Of a stretch of DNA of 64,000 bases, positions 8,630 through 17,306 are shown piece after piece. The DNA lies in NCBI GenBank assembly GCA_026707405.1, contig JAPOWW010000010.1, positions 115,160 to 179,159 of the forward strand, given 5' to 3'. The stretch comes from Chloroflexota bacterium. Lineage in GTDB: Bacteria > Chloroflexota > UBA11872 > VXNJ01. The position numbers were made by a program, and so were the translations under genes. The notes beneath the pieces are model-generated. The model saw only the letters and a program-made list of their open reading frames with translations, was not told the origin of the DNA and searched no databases. Each line of letters begins with the position of its first letter. Position 1 is the stretch's first letter.

Positions 8630-9277
8630 ATGGCGGTAGACCCTCCCGACGAACTGACCAGCCTGTGGCTGGCGAAGACCATCTACGAGCTTGGCGGTAT
8701 TGAGTTCGGCGACTTCACCATCGGCCGCAGCACCGTCAATTCGCCCGTCTATCTCAACCCCAAGGTCCTCATCGGTAACCCCCAGGCCCTGCGGACCGCC
8801 GCCAACCTCATCGACACCGAGACAACCTCCCGCGCCGCCATGCGGCATCCGCACTGCGGCCCCTTCGATCTCGTGGCGGGAGTCCCGCTAGGCGGCCTCC
8901 ATATAGCCACCGCCTTCTCGCTCATCGCAGACCAGCCAATGATTTATGTCAACCCGGCCGAAGTCCGCGACGCGTCGCGTATCGAGGGCCGCTATCTGCC
9001 CGGACAATCCGTCATCATCATCGACGACCTCATTACGACCGGCGGCTCCGTTATCGCCACTGCCGAGGCGCTGCGCGGTGCCGGACTAACCGTCACCGAC
9101 GCCGTTGTGCTCATCGACCGCGATCAGGGAGCCGACCGCCGGCTTCACTCCCACCAGATCAACCTGATTCCCATTCTCAAGCTCACCACCATTCTCAACT
9201 TCTACATGTCCGAGGGTTGGATAAGCGAAGACCAGTTCAAAAGGAGTCTGGACTACATACGTAGCAATCGGGCCTGA
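8630..9277 (+). CDS. pyrE: Orotate phosphoribosyltransferase
   Basis: Converts orotate plus PRPP to orotidine 5'-phosphate in de novo pyrimidine synthesis, in the cytosol. The 215-residue length fits. The PRPP-binding loop is clear (VIIIDDLITTGGS, residues about 127-139), although the first acidic residue is Asp where many homologues have Glu. The upstream segment VAGVPLGGLHIATAFS matches the substrate region. The ATG at 8630 is preceded by AGAGGT. It stands alone, with no other pyrimidine gene in the window; the 244 bases upstream separate it from the divergent restriction gene. Confidence 0.9.
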   Translation: MAVDPPDELTSLWLAKTIYELGGIEFGDFTIGRSTVNSPVYLNPKVLIGNPQALRTAANLIDTETTSRAAMRHPHCGPFDLVAGVPLGGLHIATAFSLIADQPMIYVNPAEVRDASRIEGRYLPGQSVIIIDDLITTGGSVIATAEALRGAGLTVTDAVVLIDRDQGADRRLHSHQINLIPILKLTTILNFYMSEGWISEDQFKRSLDYIRSNRA

Positions 9278-9317
9278 ATTTTGGGGAGGCTAAGGCCGCT
9301 GCGCGTGTCTATCGAAA

Positions 9318-10475
9318 ATGGATACGTACGCCGCTGGCCGCGGCAATAATCGCGGACATTCGACAGTACAGTTCGAGCGCGTTTCTAGCGCCCCCGCGAC
9401 GCGTTGGCGAAACGCCGAACGGGGTTTCCATGCCGACTTGCCGCCGCCGCTTTTCAGCGAAGACCTGCAATCAGCCGGAAGCAGCCGCTGGTCGACCCGC
9501 TCCGAAGCCGTCCCGCTCGTAATCTCCGCTCTCATAATCGGAGTTGTGCTTGCGGTCATGCTCTCCGTCTGCGCTCGAATAGACATTCAACCGCAAGCTC
9601 CCGTCGTCGAAACAATCCCGCCGACGGTCGTTGCAACCGAAGCCCCCGTTATCGAACCGACCGCGCCGGCGATCAATGCACCCGCCGAGCGTCTGTTCCT
9701 ATCAAACCAGAGACTGCCTTCCCCTCCCGTAGTCACCGCCGACGAGTATTTGCTCGTCGATTTCGACACGGGCGAGATTTTGGCCGAGCGCGGCTCCGAC
9801 CGCAGAGTCCCGATCGCAAGCCTGACCAAGATAGCCACTGCCCTCGCGGTGCTCTCGCTGACGACGCCCGATCAGATCGTCGAAGTCACGCCCCTGGCGG
9901 CTGACATCATCCCCAACCGGATGGGTTTGTGGCCCGGCGAGCGGCTCTCGGTAGAAAAGCTTTTATACGGCTTGTTGCTCGATTCCGGCAACGACGCCGC
10001 CTATGCGCTCGGCGACGGCGTGGGAGGCGTGGACGTGCTCGTTGCCAGGATGAACTCCATAGCCGAGGAACTCGGACTGCGGGATACCAGCTTTGCGAAT
10101 CCCGCCGGCTTCGACCATCCCGACAACTACTCGACCGCCCGGGACCTCTTCGTCCTCACTGAATTCGCCCTCGACTCCCAGCCCTTGATTCGCGAAATCG
10201 TCGCGACGCGTCGAACAGTGATAGAAAGCACCAACGAGCATGGCTGGTACGGGCCCACCAACCTCAACCGCCTTCTATCGGAGTATCCGGGCACGTTTGG
10301 AGTAAAGCCCGGCTGGACCGGTGACGCGGGCTACACGCTCGTCGCGGTCGCGAAGCGAGGCGGCCGGACGCTCTTTGCTGCCGTTCTCGGGTGCGAACGG
10401 CATTTTCGTGACGCCTCCTCGCTGCTGGACTTCGGATTCCGCGTCTTCAACACACGCCCCGCGCCGAGGGGTTGA
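9318..10475 (+). CDS. D-alanyl-D-alanine carboxypeptidase, peptidase S11 family (DacA/DacF type)
   Basis: Penicillin-binding protein trimming the terminal D-Ala of peptidoglycan side chains outside the membrane. The 385 residues begin with about 65 cytosolic residues, then one membrane anchor (LVISALIIGVVLAVML), a Pro/Ala/Thr linker to about 130, then the catalytic domain. Active-site motifs are present: SLTK (about residue 168), SGN (about 222) and K-P-G-W-T-G (about 330) in place of the usual KTG-like box. The anchor is N-terminal, unlike E. coli DacA, and the amphipathic C-terminal domain is absent. It starts 40 bases after pyrE. Confidence 0.88.
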   Translation: MDTYAAGRGNNRGHSTVQFERVSSAPATRWRNAERGFHADLPPPLFSEDLQSAGSSRWSTRSEAVPLVISALIIGVVLAVMLSVCARIDIQPQAPVVETIPPTVVATEAPVIEPTAPAINAPAERLFLSNQRLPSPPVVTADEYLLVDFDTGEILAERGSDRRVPIASLTKIATALAVLSLTTPDQIVEVTPLAADIIPNRMGLWPGERLSVEKLLYGLLLDSGNDAAYALGDGVGGVDVLVARMNSIAEELGLRDTSFANPAGFDHPDNYSTARDLFVLTEFALDSQPLIREIVATRRTVIESTNEHGWYGPTNLNRLLSEYPGTFGVKPGWTGDAGYTLVAVAKRGGRTLFAAVLGCERHFRDASSLLDFGFRVFNTRPAPRG

Positions 10476-10616
10476 GGACGCCGATGTGTCAGAGCAGCAT
10501 GACACTCCACTCTCGACCGGGCGCCCTCTCCTGACCCTCAACGAGCGAAACCTTCGCAGCCGGGCATCTCAGGGGCCGGTTACCACGCGAATCACCATAT
10601 ACGCCGCCCATACCTG

Positions 10617-10652
10617 TATAATCGCCGTTAGCCGAGGACAACGTTCCTCGGC
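10617..10652 (+). promoter_or_regulatory. TATAAT box followed by a strong hairpin upstream of tatA
   Basis: A perfect -10 hexamer TATAAT (10617-10622) has no good -35 at 17 bases. Starting 9 bases further, GCCGAGG (10631-10637) pairs perfectly with CCTCGGC (10646-10652) around an 8-base loop, followed by a T-rich CTGTTTAGTT. The hairpin would either lie at the very 5' end of the tatA transcript or terminate read-through from the carboxypeptidase gene. Both roles are inference. Confidence 0.4.
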
Positions 10653-10724
10653 CTGTTTAGTTGAATCAGCACCAAATCAATTGTGCCGCTGCTTCCCTGG
10701 ATCGGGAAGCGAGAGGAGAAGGTC

Positions 10725-11021
10725 TTGCCTTTCACAGGTAGCATAGGCCCGCTTGAGTTGATCATCATCCTGGTGATCGTGGTCATCATTTTCGGCGTTG
10801 GCCGTCTTCCCACCGTCGGCGGTGCCCTCGGTAAGAGCATCAGGGAGTTCCGCGAACAGGCTAGGCCTGAGGACGAAGAAGAAGAAGAAGGCGAAGAGGG
10901 TGAGGAAGGCGCCGAAGAAGGCGAAGACACCGAGGACTCCGAGGAGACTGCCGACGACAAGAAATCGTCATCCAGCAGTTCCGGCTCGTCCAGCGGCGGT
11001 ACTTCCAAAAAGACCGACTAA
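10725..11021 (+). CDS. tatA: Sec-independent protein translocase subunit TatA/E
   Basis: Pore-forming subunit of the twin-arginine pathway, which exports folded proteins. About 98 residues: an N-terminal membrane helix ([19 protein letters not shown]), the hinge with [12 protein letters not shown], an amphipathic helix, then a strongly acidic tail of E/D runs and a Ser-rich end. I choose TTG 10725 because GAGAGGAGA lies just upstream and because TatA proteins begin a few residues before the G-P-L-E motif; an upstream start at 10683 would add 14 unusual residues. TatC is not in the window. A twin-arginine-like lipoprotein signal occurs at 20357. Confidence 0.88.
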   Translation: MPFTGSIGPLELIIILVIVVIIFGVGRLPTVGGALGKSIREFREQARPEDEEEEEGEEGEEGAEEGEDTEDSEETADDKKSSSSSSGSSSGGTSKKTD

Positions 11022-11077
11022 CGGCTCTCTCTACGGAAACAGGCGCACTGGCAGGTTGCCTGAGTCGACAAGCGGAC

Positions 11078-11596
11078 TTAGCTGATCCGGCGCAGTCCCG
11101 CCGGTAGAAATTGCAGCCAGGTGCGATCGATTCGCCCGCTCGCCCTTTGCAATATCAGCTTCTCAACCGTGAGCGCCGGACGACTCGGAATCCGGTTCAG
11201 CCGCATCCCCGCGTCTCGCGGGGTCCGGCCGCCCTTCTTTCGATTGCACGACTGACAGGCGCTCACCAGATTTTCCCAGCGGCGCTTGCCGCCCAGACGG
11301 CGTGGCATCACGTGATCGATGGTCAACTGCAGGTGCGCCTTGCCGCAATACTGGCAAACGTAACCGTCGCGGGCGAAGATCTCCCGGCGAGTCAGCTTTA
11401 CGTTGGGCGTAGGTCGCCGGACGTAGTACTTGAGCTTGATAACCGACGGACGGACCAGCCTGGCGGTCGAGGTTCTGATCTTTCGCGCGTGCCGCTCCAG
11501 GATTTCCGCTTTGCCCTTCTGGACAAGAACGAAAGCCCGTCGAAAATGACAGATGTTCAGCGGCGAATAGTCTTGATTGAGAACTAATACCTGCAA
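11078..11596 (-). CDS. HNH endonuclease family protein
   Basis: A 172-residue protein with a zinc-stabilised HNH nuclease core. Visible are the first Cys pair (CQYCGKAH), the His of TIDHVMPRRLGG, the Asn of WENLVSAC and the second pair (CQSCNRKKGG). The N-terminal 60 residues (VLNQDYSPLNICHFRRAF) are typical of a widespread stand-alone HNH family found in Chloroflexota, Actinobacteria and cyanobacteria, whose physiological role is not established. It is convergent with tatA, and there is no sign of an intron or prophage around it. Confidence 0.85.
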   Translation of the reverse strand: MQVLVLNQDYSPLNICHFRRAFVLVQKGKAEILERHARKIRTSTARLVRPSVIKLKYYVRRPTPNVKLTRREIFARDGYVCQYCGKAHLQLTIDHVMPRRLGGKRRWENLVSACQSCNRKKGGRTPRDAGMRLNRIPSRPALTVEKLILQRASGRIDRTWLQFLPAGLRRIS

Positions 11597-11717
11597 CGTC
11601 CGCGTCCGTACACTTGAATTGCCGGCAACGAATCATGGCACACAATTGCAAATATTACCTATCGGCTATTTGAAGTCCTTGTGAAGAGAGCGCCAGAGTT
11701 TCGTCGGGAACCGAACT

Positions 11718-12350
11718 TTGCGCGTCCGAATTAGGTTCAGCAAAACGGGTCCCGCTCGCTATCTCTCCCACGGCGACACGGTTCGCGCCTGGGAGAGATC
11801 ATGCAGGCGCGCCCGCCTTCCTCTCGCCTATTCGCGGGGATTCTCTCCGGGGCCTCAGCTCAGGTTCGGCCCTCCGCTGCCCGTTGGTTACGAAGGTCTC
11901 GCGGAGGTAATGGACGCGGATCTCGATCAACCCGTCCCGCCGGAGTCCATAAAGTCGCGTCTTGGAGATGCCCTCCCACCGGGATTGGTTCTCATCGACG
12001 CCGAGTTCATTCCTGTCATCAAGACCAGCCTCATGTCGGCGGCCCGTGCCGCCGATTACAAGACATCCATCAGCAATCCGCCTCCCGATATTTCCGACAG
12101 GATCGCCAACTTTCTTAACCACGACAGCGTTCCCCTCGAGATCACGCGCGGCAAAAAGGTCCGTGAGATCGACGCCAGGCGCGCCGTCATACATTTGAAG
12201 CAGTCAACTGAAAACACCCTCAATATGCGGCTGAAGCTGGGCCATGGAGCTGCTTGCCGTCCCGAGGACATCGCCCGCGCGCTCGACCTGGAAGTCGAGC
12301 AGACCCAGCGCTTGAGCGTCGTATACGAATTCCCTGCGACGTCGAAGTAA
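11718..12350 (+). CDS. TIGR03936 / DUF2344 family protein (radical-SAM-associated)
   Basis: A 210-residue protein matching the DUF2344 family by its start (RVRIRFSKTGPARYLSHGD) and the FSPGPQLRFGPPLPVGYEGLAE segment. The family is usually fused to, or encoded next to, a B12-binding radical SAM protein (TIGR03960), and its function is unknown. Here no radical SAM gene is adjacent. The frame starts at TTG 11718; I see no better start. The kinase-like gene at 12355 begins 4 bases after its stop, so the two are probably co-transcribed. Confidence 0.8.
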   Translation: MRVRIRFSKTGPARYLSHGDTVRAWERSCRRARLPLAYSRGFSPGPQLRFGPPLPVGYEGLAEVMDADLDQPVPPESIKSRLGDALPPGLVLIDAEFIPVIKTSLMSAARAADYKTSISNPPPDISDRIANFLNHDSVPLEITRGKKVREIDARRAVIHLKQSTENTLNMRLKLGHGAACRPEDIARALDLEVEQTQRLSVVYEFPATSK

Positions 12351-12354
12351 GCCT

Positions 12355-13389
12355 ATGTACGACCACGACCGCATCGCCGACCTTGTCTGTCGTTTATTGC
12401 CCGGAGCCGCGGTGGTCGGATTGCGGCCCGTCGAGCCGAGCACGAACCGGCCGCCGAGCGTCTACAAGGTGACGCTCGGTGACGGAAGGGCAATAGCTAT
12501 CAAAACTGCCTCCACCTCTTCGTCCATCGACGCGGCGGGAAACACTATCGCCACCGAAGCGGCAGTACTACGCAGGCTCGGCTCGCTCGGATGCAACACC
12601 CCTCGCGTCGTTGGCTTGCACGCATCCGTGGGAGTGCTCGCCACCGAGTGGCTTGAAGGCCCCACTCTGGAGCGCAAACTCTCCGCCGACGGCCCCGACG
12701 CTGTCGACATCGAGCAGGTAATGCGCGAGTTCCTCGCTATCGAAATTTGCCTCGACTCGGCACGAAAGCGGTTCGACGACGCCAGAAAGAAAGCCGCGCG
12801 GAGTTCACTGCTAAAAGAATCCGAATCCACATTCCAATCTGTGAGATCGGCCGCTCGATCGGTCGCCGCGGCCTCGGGGCGGTCGACTTCCGCGGCCGAA
12901 GACGCTGCCAACGAGCTCCGGCGGCAGGTCTGCGAGGGCGCCTGGACCGTGGGATCGCGTGACTACAACGCCTCGAACATCGTCGTTTGCTCGAAGGGCC
13001 CGTATTTCGTCGACTTTTCGGCCATCGGGGCTGACTGGCCGGAACGGCGCTTGGTGGGATATCTGATCGCCACCGGCCCCGGCCGCAAGGACGGGAATTT
13101 CAGCACGGCGCTCGACCAGCGCGCGGGTCTAATCTACGAGCGTCTCGGCAACACGGTCTGGGAGGGGCGCCCCGCCGGAGCATTGCTCGATGCACACTTT
13201 CTTACTGCCGTTCTGTATTCGATCGAACGTCTGCAAATCGCTCTGACGACACCGGAGAGACCGGATTCCCACACACTGCTGAAAGCATGGCCTAACCCGG
13301 ACGAACGGCTCTCACGCCTCAATGAGCTCGTGCACACTCGGCTTTACCCCAATCCGACCGCGGATAGATTACGAAGCGCTCTCGGCTAA
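12355..13389 (+). CDS. APH/choline-kinase-fold protein with an atypical catalytic loop
   Basis: A 344-residue protein resembling aminoglycoside/homoserine phosphotransferase-type kinases. It shows an N-lobe with a Lys in AIAIKTAS (about residue 45), a hinge-like ATEWLEGPTLERKL, and a C-lobe with GSRDYNASNIVV then YFVDFSAIGADWPERRL, which align with the catalytic H-G-D-x4-N and D-F-E motifs. The catalytic-loop His-Gly is replaced by Ser-Arg, while Asp and Asn remain, so activity is uncertain. Length and the late RLVGYL segment suit a sugar/alcohol kinase-like fold; the substrate is unknown. It follows DUF2344 by 4 bases. Confidence 0.6.
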   Translation: MYDHDRIADLVCRLLPGAAVVGLRPVEPSTNRPPSVYKVTLGDGRAIAIKTASTSSSIDAAGNTIATEAAVLRRLGSLGCNTPRVVGLHASVGVLATEWLEGPTLERKLSADGPDAVDIEQVMREFLAIEICLDSARKRFDDARKKAARSSLLKESESTFQSVRSAARSVAAASGRSTSAAEDAANELRRQVCEGAWTVGSRDYNASNIVVCSKGPYFVDFSAIGADWPERRLVGYLIATGPGRKDGNFSTALDQRAGLIYERLGNTVWEGRPAGALLDAHFLTAVLYSIERLQIALTTPERPDSHTLLKAWPNPDERLSRLNELVHTRLYPNPTADRLRSALG

Positions 13390-13431
13390 ACTCTCAATAG
13401 GCGCTGGCGAATCAATTTACGGAGGTTGCAA

Positions 13432-13686
13432 ATGGCGGAAGAACCGTTTAGGCCCCGACCTCGCGATTATGTAATCGATTCCGTTCCGTGGATAGCGCGG
13501 ATGTCCGACAAGGCGCGCGCCCATTTCGACGGTTCGATCGGCGACTACATATATCCGTGACCAATCGACCTTCGGGTGCTCGGTGAGCTAACCCTAACGG
13601 CCGAAGAGTTCACGGATCTGGTGGTCAATTCCGAGTCCGATGGCGATCTGGCTGCCAGGATCACGTCAATAAAGCTGGGCGCGTAG
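13432..13686 (+). CDS. DUF5069 family protein with in-frame UGA (candidate selenocysteine at position 43)
   Basis: An 84-codon gene read through one TGA (13558-13560). ATG 13432 follows a near-ideal GGAGG (13421-13425, spacing 6). Before the TGA: VPWIARMSDKARA and GSIGDYIYP; after it: PIDLRVLGELTLTAEEFTDL, ending at TAG 13684. Both halves match DUF5069, in which I recall the motif Y-x-Y-P-C-P-[LIM]-D; TGA takes the place of that Cys. The coding pattern continues after TGA without a frame change, and a SECIS-like hairpin follows. UGA is an ordinary stop elsewhere in the window (pyrE, mrdA, rodA). Alternatives are a recent nonsense mutation or a base-call error. The biochemical function of DUF5069 is unknown. 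Confidence 0.65.
13574..13594 (+). promoter_or_regulatory. SECIS-like hairpin directly downstream of the in-frame UGA
   Basis: The RNA would form GGGU (13574-13577) with ACCC (13591-13594), a 2-base bulge UA (13589-13590), then GCUC (13578-13581) with GAGC (13585-13588), closed by the loop GGU (13582-13584). The loop begins 21 bases after the UGA, within the range known for bacterial SECIS elements, and has the G-U-containing small apical loop that SelB recognises; a bulged U in the stem also recalls E. coli fdhF. The hairpin is seen; its function is inferred. Confidence 0.55.
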
Positions 13687-13863
13687 ACTCCGCGCTTCCC
13701 AATCCATTCGGCAGGACCCAAGAGCCGGAAGTTCCGATAACCGGTCCCGCTGCGTTGCCTGATTGGTGATCCATTCCCGTATGGCGCTTGTTACGTCAGG
13801 TCCGGCGCAATTCCCCTAGAGCTATGCAACCCGCAAGGGACACTCCGTTGCTACAATCCCAAC

Positions 13864-13936
13864 GGCCCGCTAGCTCAATTGGCAGAGCAACGGATTCTTA
13901 ATCCGTGTGTTCTGGGTTCGATTCCCAGGCGGGTCA
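13864..13936 (+). tRNA. tRNA-Lys (anticodon CUU)
   Basis: A full 73-base cloverleaf: acceptor GGCCCGC pairs with GCGGGTC (one G-U), D-arm GCTC/GAGC, anticodon stem ACGGA/TCCGT around loop TTCTTAA giving anticodon CTT (reads AAG), variable loop GTGTT, and T-arm CTGGG/CCCAG with TTCGATT. The discriminator is A; the next bases are CCT, so the CCA end is not fully encoded. No direct-repeat attachment site or integrase is visible nearby. Confidence 0.95.
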
Positions 13937-14122
13937 CCTTGCGAACCCTTTTCAATATCTGGGCTGGCCCGCATTGAAGACTTGTTTCAAGGGAAGCCAG
14001 ACTTGATTCCAACTGCAACACGCACTTGCCGGGCGACGAGATGCACTCCCGGCTGGCCAGTCCGCCCCGCACACGTAGAGAACTGACGCAGTGGCAGGGC
14101 GCTTCGAAGTCAATGCACCTCT

Positions 14123-17100
14123 ATGAGTCTGGTCCCGACCGACACGCCTTGGGTGGACGTCCTAGCGGCAACGGGCATTTGTATCTGGTTGGTAGCCATC
14201 GGCGCGCCGTTGGCCCGCGCGGCCTTCGGCGACCGGGCCCGGACGGTATGGCCTTGCTACGCACCGGTTCTGGGAATTGCAATAGTGCTCGCAACCACCA
14301 ATCTTCTGGCGTATGCAATGCCAGGCGCGGCCGCCGCCTGGGTGGGATTGATCGTCTCAACGGTAGTGGCCGCGGCTGTTGCTTGGCGCGGCGGCATGTT
14401 GGCGAAAATGTCGCGTCGATCAGGCGTTTCGCTGGCTTCGCTCGCGTTTGCCTCGGCCGGTCTATTCGTCTTCGCACTCGCGAATCGCACGCAAGTGTGG
14501 TTTGTCGACGAGACGTGGCACTTCCCACTCGCCCTGCGCATGGCCCGAGGAGTATTTCCACCTACGACGCCGTACGGTCCCGACGCAGGCATCGGCTATC
14601 ACTATGGCTCCGATTTACTGGCAGCCTCCACCATCAGCACCACAGGCGTGCCGGTATGGACGGCGTACTACGTACTGATGTCATTCCTGGTCGTCGCGCT
14701 GATACTCGTCGCCGCTGGATTCGCACGCCAGATGGGCGCGCCGTTGCCGCTGGCCGCCGGGATCGGCGCCGCGGTGGCGTTGTTTTCCGGGCGGTTCGTC
14801 ATCGGTCTACCGCCCTACGTCGATCAGTCTGATCCTGCCGGCGGCCTCGCCGCGTTTCTGACAGGTCTGGCCCCCGCCCAAGACGCCCATCCGGACACCC
14901 GGCTGGCATTTAGCTGGCTAGAACAACCGCAGCGGGCGCTTGCCGTGTCCATTGTGATCCTCATCGCCGCCGCATTCGAATCACCGGTGAAGCGTCGCCA
15001 GGCGCTGGTTCTCGCGGTCGGCGGCGGTGTGCTCGCTCTAACGGAATCGGCGGCGCTTGTATTCGCCGCGGCTGCTTTGGGGCTGGTAGGCGCTCTTCGC
15101 CTCATCCGGTTACACAAGCGTGACCGGCTCTTCCTGGCCGCCGCGCTCACCGTTAGCGCTTTGCTCATAGTGTTTGCCGGCGGCCCGATATCGGATGCGA
15201 TTCTGGGACGGGGTGGCACTACGGGGATGGTGCGTCTCGATCCGGACCTGCGCCGGGCAGACTTGCTTCCATTCGAGCTCGCGGGACCGGCGCTATTGCA
15301 GGTCGGAGTCATCCTACTCATGGTACTCAGCGGCGCCGCAGCGCTCAGGTGGCGAAGCTGGGGACTTGGCTATCTCTCCGCCGCCGCCTTCCTGGGGCTT
15401 GTCGAAGCCCAAACGTTGCACTCCGCGCTCCCGCGAAATGACGTGCGCATTATCTGGCTGACTACAGCCGTGGCCATGCTTGCCGGACTGTCCGCCGCCG
15501 GCCGTTTCGTCGGACTGCTGAGCGGCTGGAGACTGATCGGGGCGGCAGTTGGAGTTGGCCTTTTCGCGATCCTGCCAAACGCCCTGCCGCGCGCGATCTC
15601 CGGTGCGCAGCTTGCCTCCGACGGCATTGAGATCGGATATCCAGCCAACCGGTCGAGCGAACTCTTCCTCAATCGAACACAGCTCGGCGACGAGCTTGCA
15701 CGGAACTGGGACTTCTATGACTGGCTGGCAAAATCGCTGCCCCATGATGCGCGTCTGCTTACGCCCCACCCGTCAGTTGTCGTCTCGACCACCGGCGTCA
15801 CTACACCTACCTCAGGTAGCGGTCTACAAGCCCTCTCACCAATCTTGACGCCCGTCTACGAAGACGCACTGCGCTTCCTGAACCGCTACGACCTGGCGGA
15901 AATGAGGATCACGCATTTGCACGTCACCGAAGCCTACGAGGCCGCCTTGTCGCCGCCAGCGCGACGGTTGCTAGTGGATCCAAAGCACTTCAACCCGTTG
16001 GCCGACTTCCGCTCAATCTCCGGAACGCCCCACCGACTATTCGAGGTGATGCCCGGCGCTGGCACGACCGAGACGATGCCTTCAAGCTACCGCCGCCTGC
16101 GTGAAACGGTTCCGACGAATGTTCCCGTATCGCTCGTCGGAGCACTCTCACTGCATCAGCGCCGTATGGTCCTCTTCTCTCTCGTCGACCACGACGACAT
16201 GCGGGCGCCGGCGGAACCTCTTTCGACATTCCTTGACAGAGCGACCAGGCTGCCACGTTTCGAGCCGCTCGCAGAACTTCCGGACCGAGGAGTCATCTTG
16301 CTGCCAGACTTCCTGGAACCCGGGATCGCGCTTGGATTGTCCGCTGCCGACGCCATCTGGTCCGGCTACGGGATGCGAGCGTACAAGGTCCCGGCGCCGA
16401 CATGGTCGCCCGTATGGCGTATCGGTCCCGACGTTGCCGCCCCCCCTTCGATCTGCGCGATATCTGCGCATCGGACCCGAACCGGCAACTCGAATTAAGG
16501 GCATTGGGAGAACCCGGGACAAGGGTTGCGGTTGGCGACGGCGAGGTGGAGCTGACTGGGATACCGGAAGTCTTGCCGCTGTTAGCGCGAGAATGTGGCC
16601 GCCTCGCACTTGTCACCACGACCGAGGTCGTTCCGTTCGCTCAGATCAGGCCGTCTCGGCAGGCCAGCCGGCCAGAGCGTCCATCGAACGTCGCCGGACT
16701 CGGCTTCGACGGGGGGCGCGACGGCGACCGGGCGGTCGTGAATTTGTGGTACCGGAACCCTCTGGGGCTCCCGTTCGCGACCGGGACAGAGTTTCGCCTG
16801 TACCAGACCGACTCCACGAGCATGTCTCCACAAGACCCGCGTTCACGCGCCTCCCTCCAACGGTGGACGAGCCCGCTGATCTTGTCGCCCGATACGCAGA
16901 TGGCCCGCGTCGAGTTTCACGCCACCCGGCTGGAAATGAACGGCGAACCCGGTCTCGACGCTGTCTCCCAACTCATTCCCGGACGTACTTATCTGCTAAC
17001 TCTCACCGTTGCCGGTGCCGTTCCGGGACGAGGTTACGTGGAAATCCAGCAAGTAGTTCCGCTAGTGCGGTTCGTTTTCGACGACCATGCCGCTTCGTAC

Positions 17101-17211
17101 GAGGTCTTCTCGGGAATTGTGGATATCGAATATCACGAGTTGGGAACAAGGGGCGAACCTCCGGGACGCGACGGTTGGCTTGGCCGTGAGCTTGATTTCA
17201 CACCCCGCTAG
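14123..17211 (+). CDS. Large polytopic membrane protein (GT-C-like), interrupted by a frameshift
   Basis: Two overlapping frames, 14123-16498 and one running to 17211, read as one protein of about 1,030 residues if a C is restored in the C7 run at 16440-16446: the sequence then runs PVWRIGPDVAAPP to FDLRDICASD smoothly. The first 480 residues hold a dozen or so hydrophobic helices. A short loop with FVDETWHFPLALRMARG followed by GYHYGSDLL resembles the acidic first loop of GT-C glycosyltransferases, which would use lipid-linked sugars outside the membrane; this is a tentative match. The last 500 residues are soluble and unassigned. The frameshift may be an assembly error or real decay. Confidence 0.6.
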
Positions 17212-17306
17212 CGGAGGCGTCGGCCTGCTCGGTCGCATGCTGGCAAAACCGTCAAGCGCTTTAAGGCCGCCAGACCTCAGCTCTCGAGCACCGCGGGCCG
17301 TCGGCT

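Noticed and set aside
10860..11010. Acidic and Ser repeats in tatA as a separate repeat element
   Set aside because: They are in-frame low-complexity coding sequence of the TatA tail, common in this family.
13558..13560. UGA recoded genome-wide (Trp or Gly)
   Set aside because: UGA clearly ends many intact genes in the window, such as pyrE, mrdA and rodA, so only site-specific recoding is plausible.
13864..13936. tRNA-Lys as a mobile-element attachment site
   Set aside because: No integrase and no direct repeat of the tRNA 3' end is visible within the window.
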